From CAZQFV01 sp964592645 (GTDB lineage Bacteria; Chloroflexota; Chloroflexia; DTKN01), in contig CAZQFV010000008.1 in the NCBI GenBank assembly GCA_964592645.1, forward strand, positions 87,317 to 151,316: a stretch of 64,000 nt of DNA, given 5' to 3'. Every line of letters starts with the position of its first letter. The stretch's first letter is position 1. The notes below the pieces were generated by a model, which saw only the letters and a program-made list of their open reading frames with translations, was not told where the DNA came from and did not search any database. Positions 15,610-23,158 of the stretch are shown here, piece by piece. A program made the position numbers and the translations under genes.

Positions 15610-17718
15610 ATGGACACGATGATGTACCTCGACTGGGCCGTCCTGGCCGTCTCCTTCTACAACACCATCTCGCTCCTCTGGCTCGGCATGACGGTGCTGC
15701 TGAACGGCGACCGCCGCGCCGTGGGCACCTGGATCAGCGGCGGCGGCATGGTGTTGGGGGGCATCCTTTTTATCAGCCACAGCGTTATCCTGGGCCGGGG
15801 GCTGGCCGGCTCCAGCCTGGGCATGGACTTTTGGTGGTGGATGAGCTGGGGGCCGGCCGTGGCCGCCCCGCTGGCCTGGTACGGGGTGATGCTCTGGCAC
15901 GCCGGCTTCCACCCCGGCCGGCCGCACCCCCACCGCGCCTGGCTGCTGGCCGTCGTCGTCCTCCTGGCGACGATCATCGGCGCGCTGATCATGTCCAACC
16001 CCGTGGCCTCGATGAGCCGCCTGGCCACGGGTGAGCGCGTCTACTTCCCCAACCCGGCCGGCGTGCCCCTGCTCATCGTCACCTACCTGGTCTACAGCAT
16101 GATGTGCTACTTGCTGCCGCTGGACCTGCTGCGCCGGCCGATCACCGGCCTGCCCCCGCTCGTCGCCGTCGTCCGGCGCCAGGCCCGCCCTTGGCTGGCC
16201 GCCGTCACGGCGCTGCTGCTGCTCGCCGGGGTGGTGATGATCTGGACGGCGCTCTGGGCGCTGCTGCCCCGCGATCCTCCCGCCACGCTGGGCAACCCAG
16301 AGATCGAGGCTACCTTCAAACGTTTCGACCTGGCAGTCTCCGGCCTGGTAGCGGCGGCCGTCACCCTGCTTGGGCGGGCCATCGTGGCCTATGCCGTTTT
16401 CACCGGCCATTTGTTGCCGCGGCAGGGATTCTTCCGGCAGTGGCGCAGCACCGTGATCCTGGCAGCCGGTTTCAGCGCCGTGGTGGCCCTGGCCTGGGCC
16501 AGCGGCCTGCGCCCGTTCTACGGGCTCATGCTGGCGGCGCTGGTGATGACCCTCTTCCATGCCCTCTATACCTGGCGCGCCTATTTCGAGCGCGAGCAGT
16601 ACATCGCCCAACTGCGGCCCTTTGTCGCCAGCCAGCGGCTGTACGACCGCGTCCGCGAGGGAGCGCCGCCCGATCCGCTGCTGCCGCAATCGTTCTTCGA
16701 GACGCTCTGCCGCGATATCCTCGGGGCGCGGGCCGCCGTCTTGGTGCCCACCGGTCCGCTGGCCGCCTTGTCCGGCCCGCCGCTGGTCTATGCCCCATCC
16801 GGCCTGGACATCTCTGTGCCGCCGGCGGGTGAACTGTCTGCCTGGTTCCCTTCCACCGAAGTGCGCTATCGGCCGGCCGTGGAGTCGGGCGCCGCCTGGG
16901 CCGTGGCGCTGGGCGACGAGCGCGGGCTGGGCGGCGTGCTCCTGCTGGGGGAAAAGTTCGACGGCAACCCCTACACCCACGAGGAGATCGACCTGGCCCA
17001 GGCCGGCGGCGAGCGCCTGCTCGACACCATGGCCGGTGCGGAGATGGCCGGCCTGGCCATGCGCCTGCTGCGGCAGCGCCTGGGCGAGATCAAGGTATTG
17101 GAGAGCCAGGGGCGGCGCATCCTGCACGACCAGGTGCTGCCCCGCCTGCACACGGCCATCCTGCGGCTCAGCGCCCGGCGCGACGACCCCACCGTGAGCG
17201 AGTCCTTGGGCGAACTCACCGCCGTGCACCGCGAGATCTCGAACCTGATGCACGATGTCACCTCCAGTGTGCCCCAGCAACTGGCCCAAGGAGGGCTGGT
17301 GCCGGGGCTGCGCGCCCTGCTGGAGGGCGAGTTCCCCCACGATTTCGAGGCCCTCAGCTGGCAGGTGCCGCCCGCGTCCGAGGAGGCGGCCGGCCGGCTG
17401 GCCCCCTTTGTCGCCGAAGTGGCCTACTTTGCGGCCCGCGAGTTGATCCGCAACGCCGCCAGCCACGGCCGCGGAGGCCAGGAGCGCCGACCGCTGCACC
17501 TGACGGTGCGCATGGAGGTGGAGGAGGAACTGCGGCTGGTCGTGGAAGACGACGGCGTCGGTTACGACACCGAACCGCCGGTTCCCGGTGGGGGGAGTGG
17601 CAGCGGCCTGCGTTTTCACAGCACGATGCTTGCGGCGGTCGGCGGCCGGCTGGAGGTGGCCGCTCTGCCCGGCGGGGGGACCCGCGGAATCGTGGCCCTG
17701 CCGCTGGAGATGGCCTGA
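15610..17718 (+). CDS. Multi-pass membrane histidine kinase with GAF-like and HATPase domains
   Basis: A 702-residue sensor kinase. ATG 15610 has GGTGAGG eight bases upstream. About nine hydrophobic segments fill residues 1-330. A soluble GAF-like region (about 370-480) follows, then a dimerisation helix with the phosphorylatable His in RRILHDQVLPRLH, typical of HisKA_3-type kinases that pair with LuxR-type regulators. The catalytic domain has N box ELIRNAASH, G1 box DDGVGYD and a Gly/Ser-rich G2 box. It sits directly after its cognate response regulator. The membrane half resembles 7TM-type sensor modules but the ligand is unknown. Confidence 0.9.
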   Translation: MDTMMYLDWAVLAVSFYNTISLLWLGMTVLLNGDRRAVGTWISGGGMVLGGILFISHSVILGRGLAGSSLGMDFWWWMSWGPAVAAPLAWYGVMLWHAGFHPGRPHPHRAWLLAVVVLLATIIGALIMSNPVASMSRLATGERVYFPNPAGVPLLIVTYLVYSMMCYLLPLDLLRRPITGLPPLVAVVRRQARPWLAAVTALLLLAGVVMIWTALWALLPRDPPATLGNPEIEATFKRFDLAVSGLVAAAVTLLGRAIVAYAVFTGHLLPRQGFFRQWRSTVILAAGFSAVVALAWASGLRPFYGLMLAALVMTLFHALYTWRAYFEREQYIAQLRPFVASQRLYDRVREGAPPDPLLPQSFFETLCRDILGARAAVLVPTGPLAALSGPPLVYAPSGLDISVPPAGELSAWFPSTEVRYRPAVESGAAWAVALGDERGLGGVLLLGEKFDGNPYTHEEIDLAQAGGERLLDTMAGAEMAGLAMRLLRQRLGEIKVLESQGRRILHDQVLPRLHTAILRLSARRDDPTVSESLGELTAVHREISNLMHDVTSSVPQQLAQGGLVPGLRALLEGEFPHDFEALSWQVPPASEEAAGRLAPFVAEVAYFAARELIRNAASHGRGGQERRPLHLTVRMEVEEELRLVVEDDGVGYDTEPPVPGGGSGSGLRFHSTMLAAVGGRLEVAALPGGGTRGIVALPLEMA

Positions 17719-17817
17719 TCGCGGCCCCTTGGGGCCGGACGGCATTGGGCGCGTCCGGAGGAGGTTCTCGCTCGAGTTGGAGCAGGGATGTCGACAGGTT
17801 TTTTATAAGGAGGCGAC

Positions 17818-18569
17818 ATGAGTGACGAGTTGGTCAAACGGGTAGCGAAGAAGGCCGACATCACTCCGTCGAAGGCCAAAAAGGCCGTCGCGGCGGTGGT
17901 GGAGTATGTCGAGGATCGGCTGCCTAAACCCCTTGGCAACATTGTGGGCCAGTTCTTGGAAGAGGGGGGCTTCCTGGGCCAAGCCGGCGGCATCCTCGAG
18001 GGGCTGGGGGGGCTGCTGGGCGGCGGCGCGCAACAGGCCGGCCAGGAAGGCGGCGGGGGGCTGCTCCAGGGGCTGGGGAATATCCTCGGCGGCGGCGGGG
18101 GCGAGGGGACGGCGCCGGCGACTCCGCCGGCGGACAAACCGAAGCCCAGGCCGAAGCCCAAGCCCAAGCCGGAGGCGGCTCCTGCCCCCAAGCCCAAGCC
18201 CAAACCCAAGCCGGAGGCGGCTCCTGCCCCCAAGCCCAAGCCCAAACCCAAGCCGGCGGCTCCTGCCCCCAAGCCCAAGCCCAAACCCAAGCCGGCGGCT
18301 CCTGCCCCCNNNNNNNNNNNNNNNNNNNNNNNNNNNNNNNNNNNNNNNNNNNNNNNNNNNNNNNNNNNNNNNNNNNNNNNNNNNNNNNNNNNNNNNNNNN
18401 NNNNNNNNNGGCGGCTCCTGCCCCCAAGCCCAAGCCCAAACCCAAGCCGGCGGCTCCTGCCCCCAAGCCCAAGCCGAAGCCCCGTCCGCCCCGGAAGCGC
18501 CAGCCCACCACGACGCGCAACTTGCCCCCGGGCTCGTCCGGCACCCCGGAGCGCGGCACCAAGGGGTAG
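17818..18569 (+). CDS. Lys-Pro repeat protein, interrupted by the assembly gap
   Basis: ATG 17818 follows AAGGAGG. The first 50 residues are a basic helical segment (MSDELVKRVAKKADITPSK) vaguely like the start of HU-type DNA-binding proteins. A Gly-rich stretch follows, then units of KPKPKPKPAAPAP. The gap at 18310-18409 is a 100-N placeholder of unknown true size, and it shifts the apparent frame: reading the same repeat after the gap in its coding frame (from 18411) continues APAPKPKPKPKP and ends RPPRKRQPTTTRN...PERGTKG at TAG 18567-18569. The real protein therefore has an unknown number of units and a basic C-terminus. Translating straight through the Ns gives a false C-terminus. Function unknown; nucleic-acid or polyanion binding is plausible. 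Confidence 0.75.
18142..18485 (+). repeat. Coding tandem repeat of 39-42 base units
   Basis: Four units are visible before the gap (18142-18189, 18190-18231, 18232-18270, 18271-18309) and one full unit plus a partial one after it (18426-18464, then 18465 on). The first two carry an extra Glu codon. The last units before the gap are identical at DNA level, which explains the failed assembly. Confidence 0.95.
18310..18409. other. Assembly gap of 100 N
   Basis: Exactly 100 N, the usual placeholder for a gap of unknown length. It lies inside a tandem repeat, so repeat copies are probably missing here. Confidence 1.
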
Positions 18570-18704
18570 GCTGGTCGCGCTTCCGAGGCGGCGGTTGACC
18601 GCATGGCGGCAGAGTGGTAATTATGTGAGATGGGTTCTAGCCGCAGTCCGCTGCAACGGCACGGGGGAATTACGGGCGGATAGAGTGCTCTGGTGCGGGC
18701 GCTC

Positions 18705-19661
18705 TCACTCGGAAAGGCTATCTGGCCTGTAGAGCGCCGCGATCTGTCGGCGGTAGACGGCCTGGGCCTCTTCCACGCTGCTGGCGGCGAAGCGCACCCG
18801 GCTTTGCCCTGGGACGCATTGGGCCAGCAGGGGGATGTCGGCGCTGATGACGGTGGCGATCTTGGGATAGCCGCCGGTGGTCTGGCGGTCGGCCAGGAGC
18901 ACGATGGGCCGGCCGTCGGCCGGCACCTGCACCGCGCCCAGGGGGATGCCGTCGGAGATGATCTCGGCCGGCCCGCCGTGGGCAATGACCGGCCCCTCCA
19001 GCCGGCAGCCCATGCGGTCGGAGGTGCCGCTCACCTGGTACTCGCTGGAAAGGAAGGTGGCGAGTCCCTCGGCGGTAAAGCGGTCGTCCTGGGGACCGAG
19101 CACAACGCGGACCGTGGGGGAGTCGCTATAGTGGGGCAGGACGGACGGATCCAGGCAACGGCCGGCCGCCGCCAGGATATCGGGCGCTGCCGCTCCCACC
19201 GGCAGGGTGTCCCCGGAACGTAAGGGGCGCCCTTCCAGCCCCCCAAAGCGCCCCGGCAGATAGGTCGATCGCGAGCCCATCACGGCCGGCACGTCGATCC
19301 CCCCGGCCACGGCCAGCACCGCGCGGCACCCGGCCTGGCGTCGCCCAAACTCGATGGTCCACCCGCGCCGCACCAGGATGGCGGCCCAGGGGGGGAGGTC
19401 CCACCCGTGCACCCGCAGGGACAGGTCGGCCCCGGCGACGGCGATCAGGCAGTCGTCGTCGGCCAGCAGCCGAGGGCCGGCAATGGTGATCTCGAGCGCT
19501 GCGGCCCCGGGAGGGTTGCCTACCAGCAGGTTGGCGGCGCGCAGGGCAAAGGGATCCACGGCCCCGGCAACGGGGACGCCGAAGCGCTCGTAGCCGCGCC
19601 TCCCCAGGTCCTGCACCGTGGTGAGCAGCCCGCCGTCCAGAACACTCAGCATGCCGGCCAT
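18705..19661 (-). CDS. pxpC: 5-oxoprolinase subunit C / biotin-dependent carboxyltransferase-like protein
   Basis: A 318-residue protein of the KipA/PxpC (AHS2) family: LSVLDGGLLTTVQDLGRRGYERFGVPVAGAVD (shown in part: TTVQDLGRRGY), ALEITIAGP, a TSDRMGCRLEG motif, and DRQTTGGYPKIATV near the end, all typical. With PxpA and PxpB it hydrolyses 5-oxoproline to glutamate using ATP. ATG 19661 lies 13 bases after the kinase stop; ATG 19652 is an alternative. The order on this strand is pxpA, pxpB, histidine kinase, pxpC, so the kinase separates subunits B and C that are normally adjacent. Confidence 0.95.
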   Translation of the reverse strand: MAGMLSVLDGGLLTTVQDLGRRGYERFGVPVAGAVDPFALRAANLLVGNPPGAAALEITIAGPRLLADDDCLIAVAGADLSLRVHGWDLPPWAAILVRRGWTIEFGRRQAGCRAVLAVAGGIDVPAVMGSRSTYLPGRFGGLEGRPLRSGDTLPVGAAAPDILAAAGRCLDPSVLPHYSDSPTVRVVLGPQDDRFTAEGLATFLSSEYQVSGTSDRMGCRLEGPVIAHGGPAEIISDGIPLGAVQVPADGRPIVLLADRQTTGGYPKIATVISADIPLLAQCVPGQSRVRFAASSVEEAQAVYRRQIAALYRPDSLSE

Positions 19662-19674
19662 GTTCTACACCGGG

Positions 19675-21300
19675 TCATCTGCGCCTTGGCGGAGCGTTGT
19701 CTCCGGGGCGAAACACGGGCAGCGTGAAGGAGAAGACGCTTCCGCCCTCGCCGCTGCTTTCCACCCAGATCTGTCCGCCGTGCGATTCTACGGCCAGCCG
19801 GCAGAAAGCCAGCCCCAGGCCGATCCCGCGCCGGCGCAGCGGCCCGCGGCGCCCTTGGGCGAACTTGCCAAAGATGCGCTCCTGATCTTCCGGGGGGATG
19901 CCGATGCCGGTGTCGGAGACGCGGACCACAACCCAGCGCCGCTCCCGCGCCGCTGCTTGCGGGCTTCGTCCCGGCCCATCCGCCTGGCGCGCCGAGACCA
20001 GTACTTGCCCTCCGCGGGGTGTGTACTTGAGCGCGTTGTCCAACAGGTTCCAGAGCACGCGGGCCAGCACCGCGGCATCCCCGGCCACGGCCGGCAGGCC
20101 GGCCGGTATGTCGACGCCGGTGCGGATCTCGGACGCGGCGGCCAACGGGGCCACCTCGGTCAGGACCTCGACGGCCAGGGGGCTCAGGTTGACGGCCTCT
20201 ACCTGCAAGGGGAACTGTCCCGCCTCCATGTGCTGCACGTCCAGCACGGTCTCGATCAGATGGCCCAGGCGGCGGGCCCCCTGGTCGGCGATGGCTAGCA
20301 GTTCCTGCAACGTGGCCTCCCCGATCCTGTTGGGCGGGTACTGCTGCAGCAGTTGGATCGTCGAGGCCACGGCCGCCAGCGGGCCTTTGAGGTCGTGGAC
20401 CAGCATGTTGGACAGGTCCTCGCGCAGCCCTTCGATCTCCCGCAGGTAGCGGATGTCGTGCAGGATGACGACGGCGCCGTTGGGAGATCCGTCGGGACCG
20501 GGGATGGACCCGCAGCCGACGCGCACGGGGATATCCTCGCCGGCCGCGTTGCGCAGGACCATGTCCAGGTTGAAGGAGGCGCAACTGCTCCGCAGGACCT
20601 GGGCGATCATGTCGGGCTGCGAGGGGTGTTGCAGGGGCACGGACTGGTGAAAGTCCCGGCCCAGCAGCTCGCCGGCCGGCCGCCCCAGGAGCCGCTCCAG
20701 CGGCGGATTGGCCAGGATGACCCGGCCGGCGGCGTCCAGGGCCAGGAGCGGTTCGGTGATGCTGTTGATGATCGCCGCCAGGTGCGCGGGATCGCGGATC
20801 GTGCCCGCTTCCTGGCCGCGCCGGGACATCGCCGCCATGATCCGGGGGGCGGCGGCCCGCAGCAGTTCGGCCTGCCACGGTGTGAAGCGGCCAGCCTGGA
20901 GACGGGTCAGGAGCAGCAGGCCGCGCAGCGCTTCGGCTTCGAGAAGCGGCACGGCCAGGATGCCGCGGACAGGGCCGAGCCCCTGGATGTCGGCCCATCC
21001 CGGTGCCGCCTGGGTGTCGGGGATCAGCAGCTCCGGCCAGCGCTGCCGCGCCCAACTGGAGAGGCCGGCGCGCAGCGCGCGACGCAGCGGTTGGTCGGCG
21101 GCCTCCGCGGGCCGTCCCTCGCGCCGGGGGGTCACCAACTGCCCGGCGCGCCCTTCTGTGAACAGGAGGAGACCCCCGTAAAAGGCCCCGGTCGACTGGA
21201 CGGCCCATTCGATCGCGATGGGCGGCACATCGTGGGGTCCCTGCGCCTGCTCGAGCGCCTGGTCCAAGTGCAGCAAGAGGGCCTCGGCCGACTTTGGCAT
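19675..21300 (-). CDS. Soluble GAF-PAS histidine kinase inside the pxp operon
   Basis: A 541-residue cytoplasmic sensor kinase with no membrane segment. Parts: N-terminal GAF domain (about 1-170), PAS domain (about 175-290, AIINSITEPLLALDAAGRV), HisKA domain with the phosphorylatable His in LVHDLKGPLAAVAS, and a HATPase domain with N box WNLLDNALKYTP, G1 DTGIGIPPEDQERIF and G2 RRGIGLGLAFC. It starts at ATG 21300, only three bases after the pxpB stop, and ends 13 bases before pxpC, so it must be co-transcribed with both. No response regulator is adjacent. It may sense a metabolite of the oxoproline pathway or redox state through GAF/PAS, but no ligand residue can be identified. Confidence 0.93.
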   Translation of the reverse strand: MPKSAEALLLHLDQALEQAQGPHDVPPIAIEWAVQSTGAFYGGLLLFTEGRAGQLVTPRREGRPAEAADQPLRRALRAGLSSWARQRWPELLIPDTQAAPGWADIQGLGPVRGILAVPLLEAEALRGLLLLTRLQAGRFTPWQAELLRAAAPRIMAAMSRRGQEAGTIRDPAHLAAIINSITEPLLALDAAGRVILANPPLERLLGRPAGELLGRDFHQSVPLQHPSQPDMIAQVLRSSCASFNLDMVLRNAAGEDIPVRVGCGSIPGPDGSPNGAVVILHDIRYLREIEGLREDLSNMLVHDLKGPLAAVASTIQLLQQYPPNRIGEATLQELLAIADQGARRLGHLIETVLDVQHMEAGQFPLQVEAVNLSPLAVEVLTEVAPLAAASEIRTGVDIPAGLPAVAGDAAVLARVLWNLLDNALKYTPRGGQVLVSARQADGPGRSPQAAARERRWVVVRVSDTGIGIPPEDQERIFGKFAQGRRGPLRRRGIGLGLAFCRLAVESHGGQIWVESSGEGGSVFSFTLPVFRPGDNAPPRRR

Positions 21301-21303
21301 GGA

Positions 21304-22002
21304 TCACCCTCCCCCCGGCAGAGGTCCGAGGTATGCGGCAAAGTCGGCGGCGGAGATGGGGACGAAGCGCACGCGGTCCCCGGGCTGCAAGAGGGCCGGC
21401 GGGTCGCGGAGGGGATCGAAGAGCGTGTATGGCGTCCGGCCGATGATCTGCCAACCGCCGGGGGTGGACAGGGGGTAGATCCCGGTCTGGTGGCCGGCGA
21501 TGCCCACGGAGCCGGCCGGCACCGCCGTGCGCGGAGTCGCCAGGCGGGGGGTGGCCAGTTGGGCGGGCAGCCCACCCAGGTAGGGAAAGCCCGGGGTGAA
21601 TCCCAGCATGTAGACGGTGTAGGTGGCCTCCGAGTGCAGGCGAACGACCTCGGCGGTGGACAGGCCGTGTTTGCTGGCGACATAAGCGATGTCGGGGCCG
21701 AACTCCCCGCCGTAGGCCGTGGGGATCGTCACGGTCCGCGGCTCCAGGGAAGGAGATTCCCGGCACTGCCGCAGGGCTGCGGCGACCAAGGACTGGACCT
21801 CGGCGTAGGAGAGCACGGTAGGATCATAGTGCACGAGCAGAGAGCAATAGCTAGGCACGGCCTCTTCTAATCCGGGCCTGGCGATCTCCAGCAGCGCGCG
21901 GGCCAGGGCGTGGACGCGCCGGTTGATGTCCGGGTCGATCGTCTCGCCCAGTTCGACGAGCAGCGCGGCGTCACCGGCCGGGAGGAATCGTGGTTCGTCC
22001 AT
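21304..22002 (-). CDS. pxpB: 5-oxoprolinase subunit B
   Basis: A 232-residue AHS1/KipI-family protein. ATG 22002 follows a GGGGGGGGAG ribosome binding site; the longer upstream frame is the shadow of pxpA. Family motifs are clear: FLPAGDAALLVELG at the start, VPSYCSLLVHYDP, IPTAYGGEFGPDI, MLGFTPGFPYLGGL, and PAGSVGIAGHQTGIYP followed by PGGWQIIGRTP. It joins PxpC in the ATP-dependent activation part of oxoprolinase. It is 17 bases downstream of pxpA and three bases upstream of the histidine kinase gene. Confidence 0.96.
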   Translation of the reverse strand: MDEPRFLPAGDAALLVELGETIDPDINRRVHALARALLEIARPGLEEAVPSYCSLLVHYDPTVLSYAEVQSLVAAALRQCRESPSLEPRTVTIPTAYGGEFGPDIAYVASKHGLSTAEVVRLHSEATYTVYMLGFTPGFPYLGGLPAQLATPRLATPRTAVPAGSVGIAGHQTGIYPLSTPGGWQIIGRTPYTLFDPLRDPPALLQPGDRVRFVPISAADFAAYLGPLPGGG

Positions 22003-22019
22003 CCGCTCCCCCCCCTCGT

Positions 22020-22844
22020 CTACGGTTGGCCCGGCGGGGGTACAACCTTTGCCGGCGGCGGGGCGGACGGCCAAGCCATCCGCTTCCCCAAAGGCTCTAC
22101 CCGGATCTCGGCCTTTTCCAGTTGGTGCCGGATCGCCCGGGCGATTTCCAGGGCTTCCGGGGTATCGCCGTGGATGCAGAGGGTGTCGGCCGCCAGCGGC
22201 AGGCGCTCGCCGCCGATGGCAGTGACATAACCGTCGCGGGCAATCTGCACGGCCTGGGCGGCGGCGGCCTGGGGGTCGTGGTGGATGGCGCCGGGCAGGC
22301 TGCGAGAGCGCAGCGTCCCGTCGGCCTCGTAGGCGCGGTCGGCAAAGGCCTCCTGGGCGGCGCGCAGGCCGGCCTCCTGGGCGGCCTGGATCAGCGCCGA
22401 GCCGGCCAGCCCCACCAGGATGAGTTCCGGGCCGGCGCGGGCCACACCGCGGGCGACGGCCCGGGCGATCTCGATGTCCTTGCTGGCCATGTTGTAGAGG
22501 GCGCCGTGGGGCTTGACATGGGCCAGCGTCCGACCGGCGGCGCGGACAAAGGCCGCCAGCGCCCCGACCTGGTAGAGGATGTCGTTCTCGATCTCTGTGG
22601 CGGACAACCGCATGGGCCGGCGGCCGAAGCCCACCAGGTCCGGGAAGCCGGGGTGCGCGCCGACGGCCACGCCGTGCTCGACGGCCAGGCGCACCGTCCG
22701 GTCCATGGTTTGTGGATCGCCGGCGTGATAGCCGCAGGCGATGTTGGCCGAAGTGATCAGGGGCATCAGGGCCTCGTCGTTGCCGATCCGGTACGCCCCG
22801 AAGCTTTCCCCCAGGTCGCAATTGAGATCGATGGCTGCGCCCAT
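22020..22844 (-). CDS. pxpA: 5-oxoprolinase subunit A (LamB/YcsF family)
   Basis: A 274-residue protein with the full LamB/YcsF pattern: IDLNCDLGESFGAYRIG, ITSANIACGYHAGDP, GVAVGAHPGFPDLVGFGRR, VKPHGALYN and TLCIHGDTPEA. Two ATGs are close together; GGAGG is only two bases from the first (22850) but eight from the second (22844), so 22844 is preferred. PxpA performs the hydrolytic step of 5-oxoproline to glutamate. It is the first gene of the four-gene operon and has a good promoter at 22914-22942. The last 15 residues are Pro-rich and unlike the family core. Confidence 0.96.
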   Translation of the reverse strand: MGAAIDLNCDLGESFGAYRIGNDEALMPLITSANIACGYHAGDPQTMDRTVRLAVEHGVAVGAHPGFPDLVGFGRRPMRLSATEIENDILYQVGALAAFVRAAGRTLAHVKPHGALYNMASKDIEIARAVARGVARAGPELILVGLAGSALIQAAQEAGLRAAQEAFADRAYEADGTLRSRSLPGAIHHDPQAAAAQAVQIARDGYVTAIGGERLPLAADTLCIHGDTPEALEIARAIRHQLEKAEIRVEPLGKRMAWPSAPPPAKVVPPPGQP

Positions 22845-22913
22845 GGGCATGTCCTCCGCATCTGCCCGCCGGGAGCGCGCCCAATGTCGCTGAAGCGCAC
22901 GCCGGCTAGAGCC

Positions 22914-22942
22914 ACTATACCATGAGCGATGGTGTTTGGCAA
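22914..22942 (-). promoter_or_regulatory. Promoter for the pxp operon
   Basis: On the minus strand TTGCCA (22937-22942) and TATAGT (22914-22919) are 17 bases apart, with TGG before the -10. Predicted start is about 60 bases before pxpA. It lies in the 314-base divergent gap between pxpA and the efflux operon. Confidence 0.65.
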
Positions 22943-22960
22943 GGTCGGTTCGCTACTTCG

Positions 22961-22995
22961 GCCTGGGCGTGGGGCTCCCTGCGCCCAGGCTTTTT
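22961..22995 (+). terminator. Plus-strand intrinsic terminator with no plus-strand gene before it
   Basis: GCCTGGGCG (22961-22969) and CGCCCAGGC (22982-22990) form a 9-bp stem followed by TTTTT (22991-22995). This is the classical form on the plus strand, but the genes upstream are on the minus strand. It could end an unannotated small RNA or shield the efflux operon from antisense transcription. Confidence 0.65.
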
Positions 22996-23058
22996 ATGAG
23001 CGCGCCGCGCACTTCCATCCGTTCTCCATAACTCTTACAGGGTTTCTCCACTGCCCCT

Positions 23059-23067
23059 TGTTATACT
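23059..23067 (+). promoter_or_regulatory. Possible extended -10 for the efflux operon
   Basis: TGTTATACT (TGn plus TATACT at 23062-23067), about 92 bases before the adaptor start. No good -35 is visible at the right distance. Confidence 0.35.
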
Positions 23068-23158
23068 CCGGGCGTGGCTGATCTGGCACTCGTTCGGAGC
23101 GGTGTGGAGCTGGTGGTTTTGGCCACGCCGGCCGAGCGGGAGGATATGGAGGAGCAAA

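Noticed and set aside
15508..17745. A 745-codon antisense frame over the histidine kinase
   Set aside because: Shadow frame; the plus strand has kinase N, G1 and G2 boxes.
18142..18485. Possible CRISPR-like array
   Set aside because: Units are contiguous without spacers and encode KPKPKPKPAAPAP, so it is a coding tandem repeat.
17906..18598. Alternative plus-strand frame through the KP repeat and the gap
   Set aside because: It starts inside the KP gene in another frame, and its apparent continuity depends on the arbitrary 100-N length.
18570..18704. Possible tRNA-like segment (GGCGGCAGAGTGGTAA region)
   Set aside because: No cloverleaf with acceptor pairing or a normal T-loop could be drawn.
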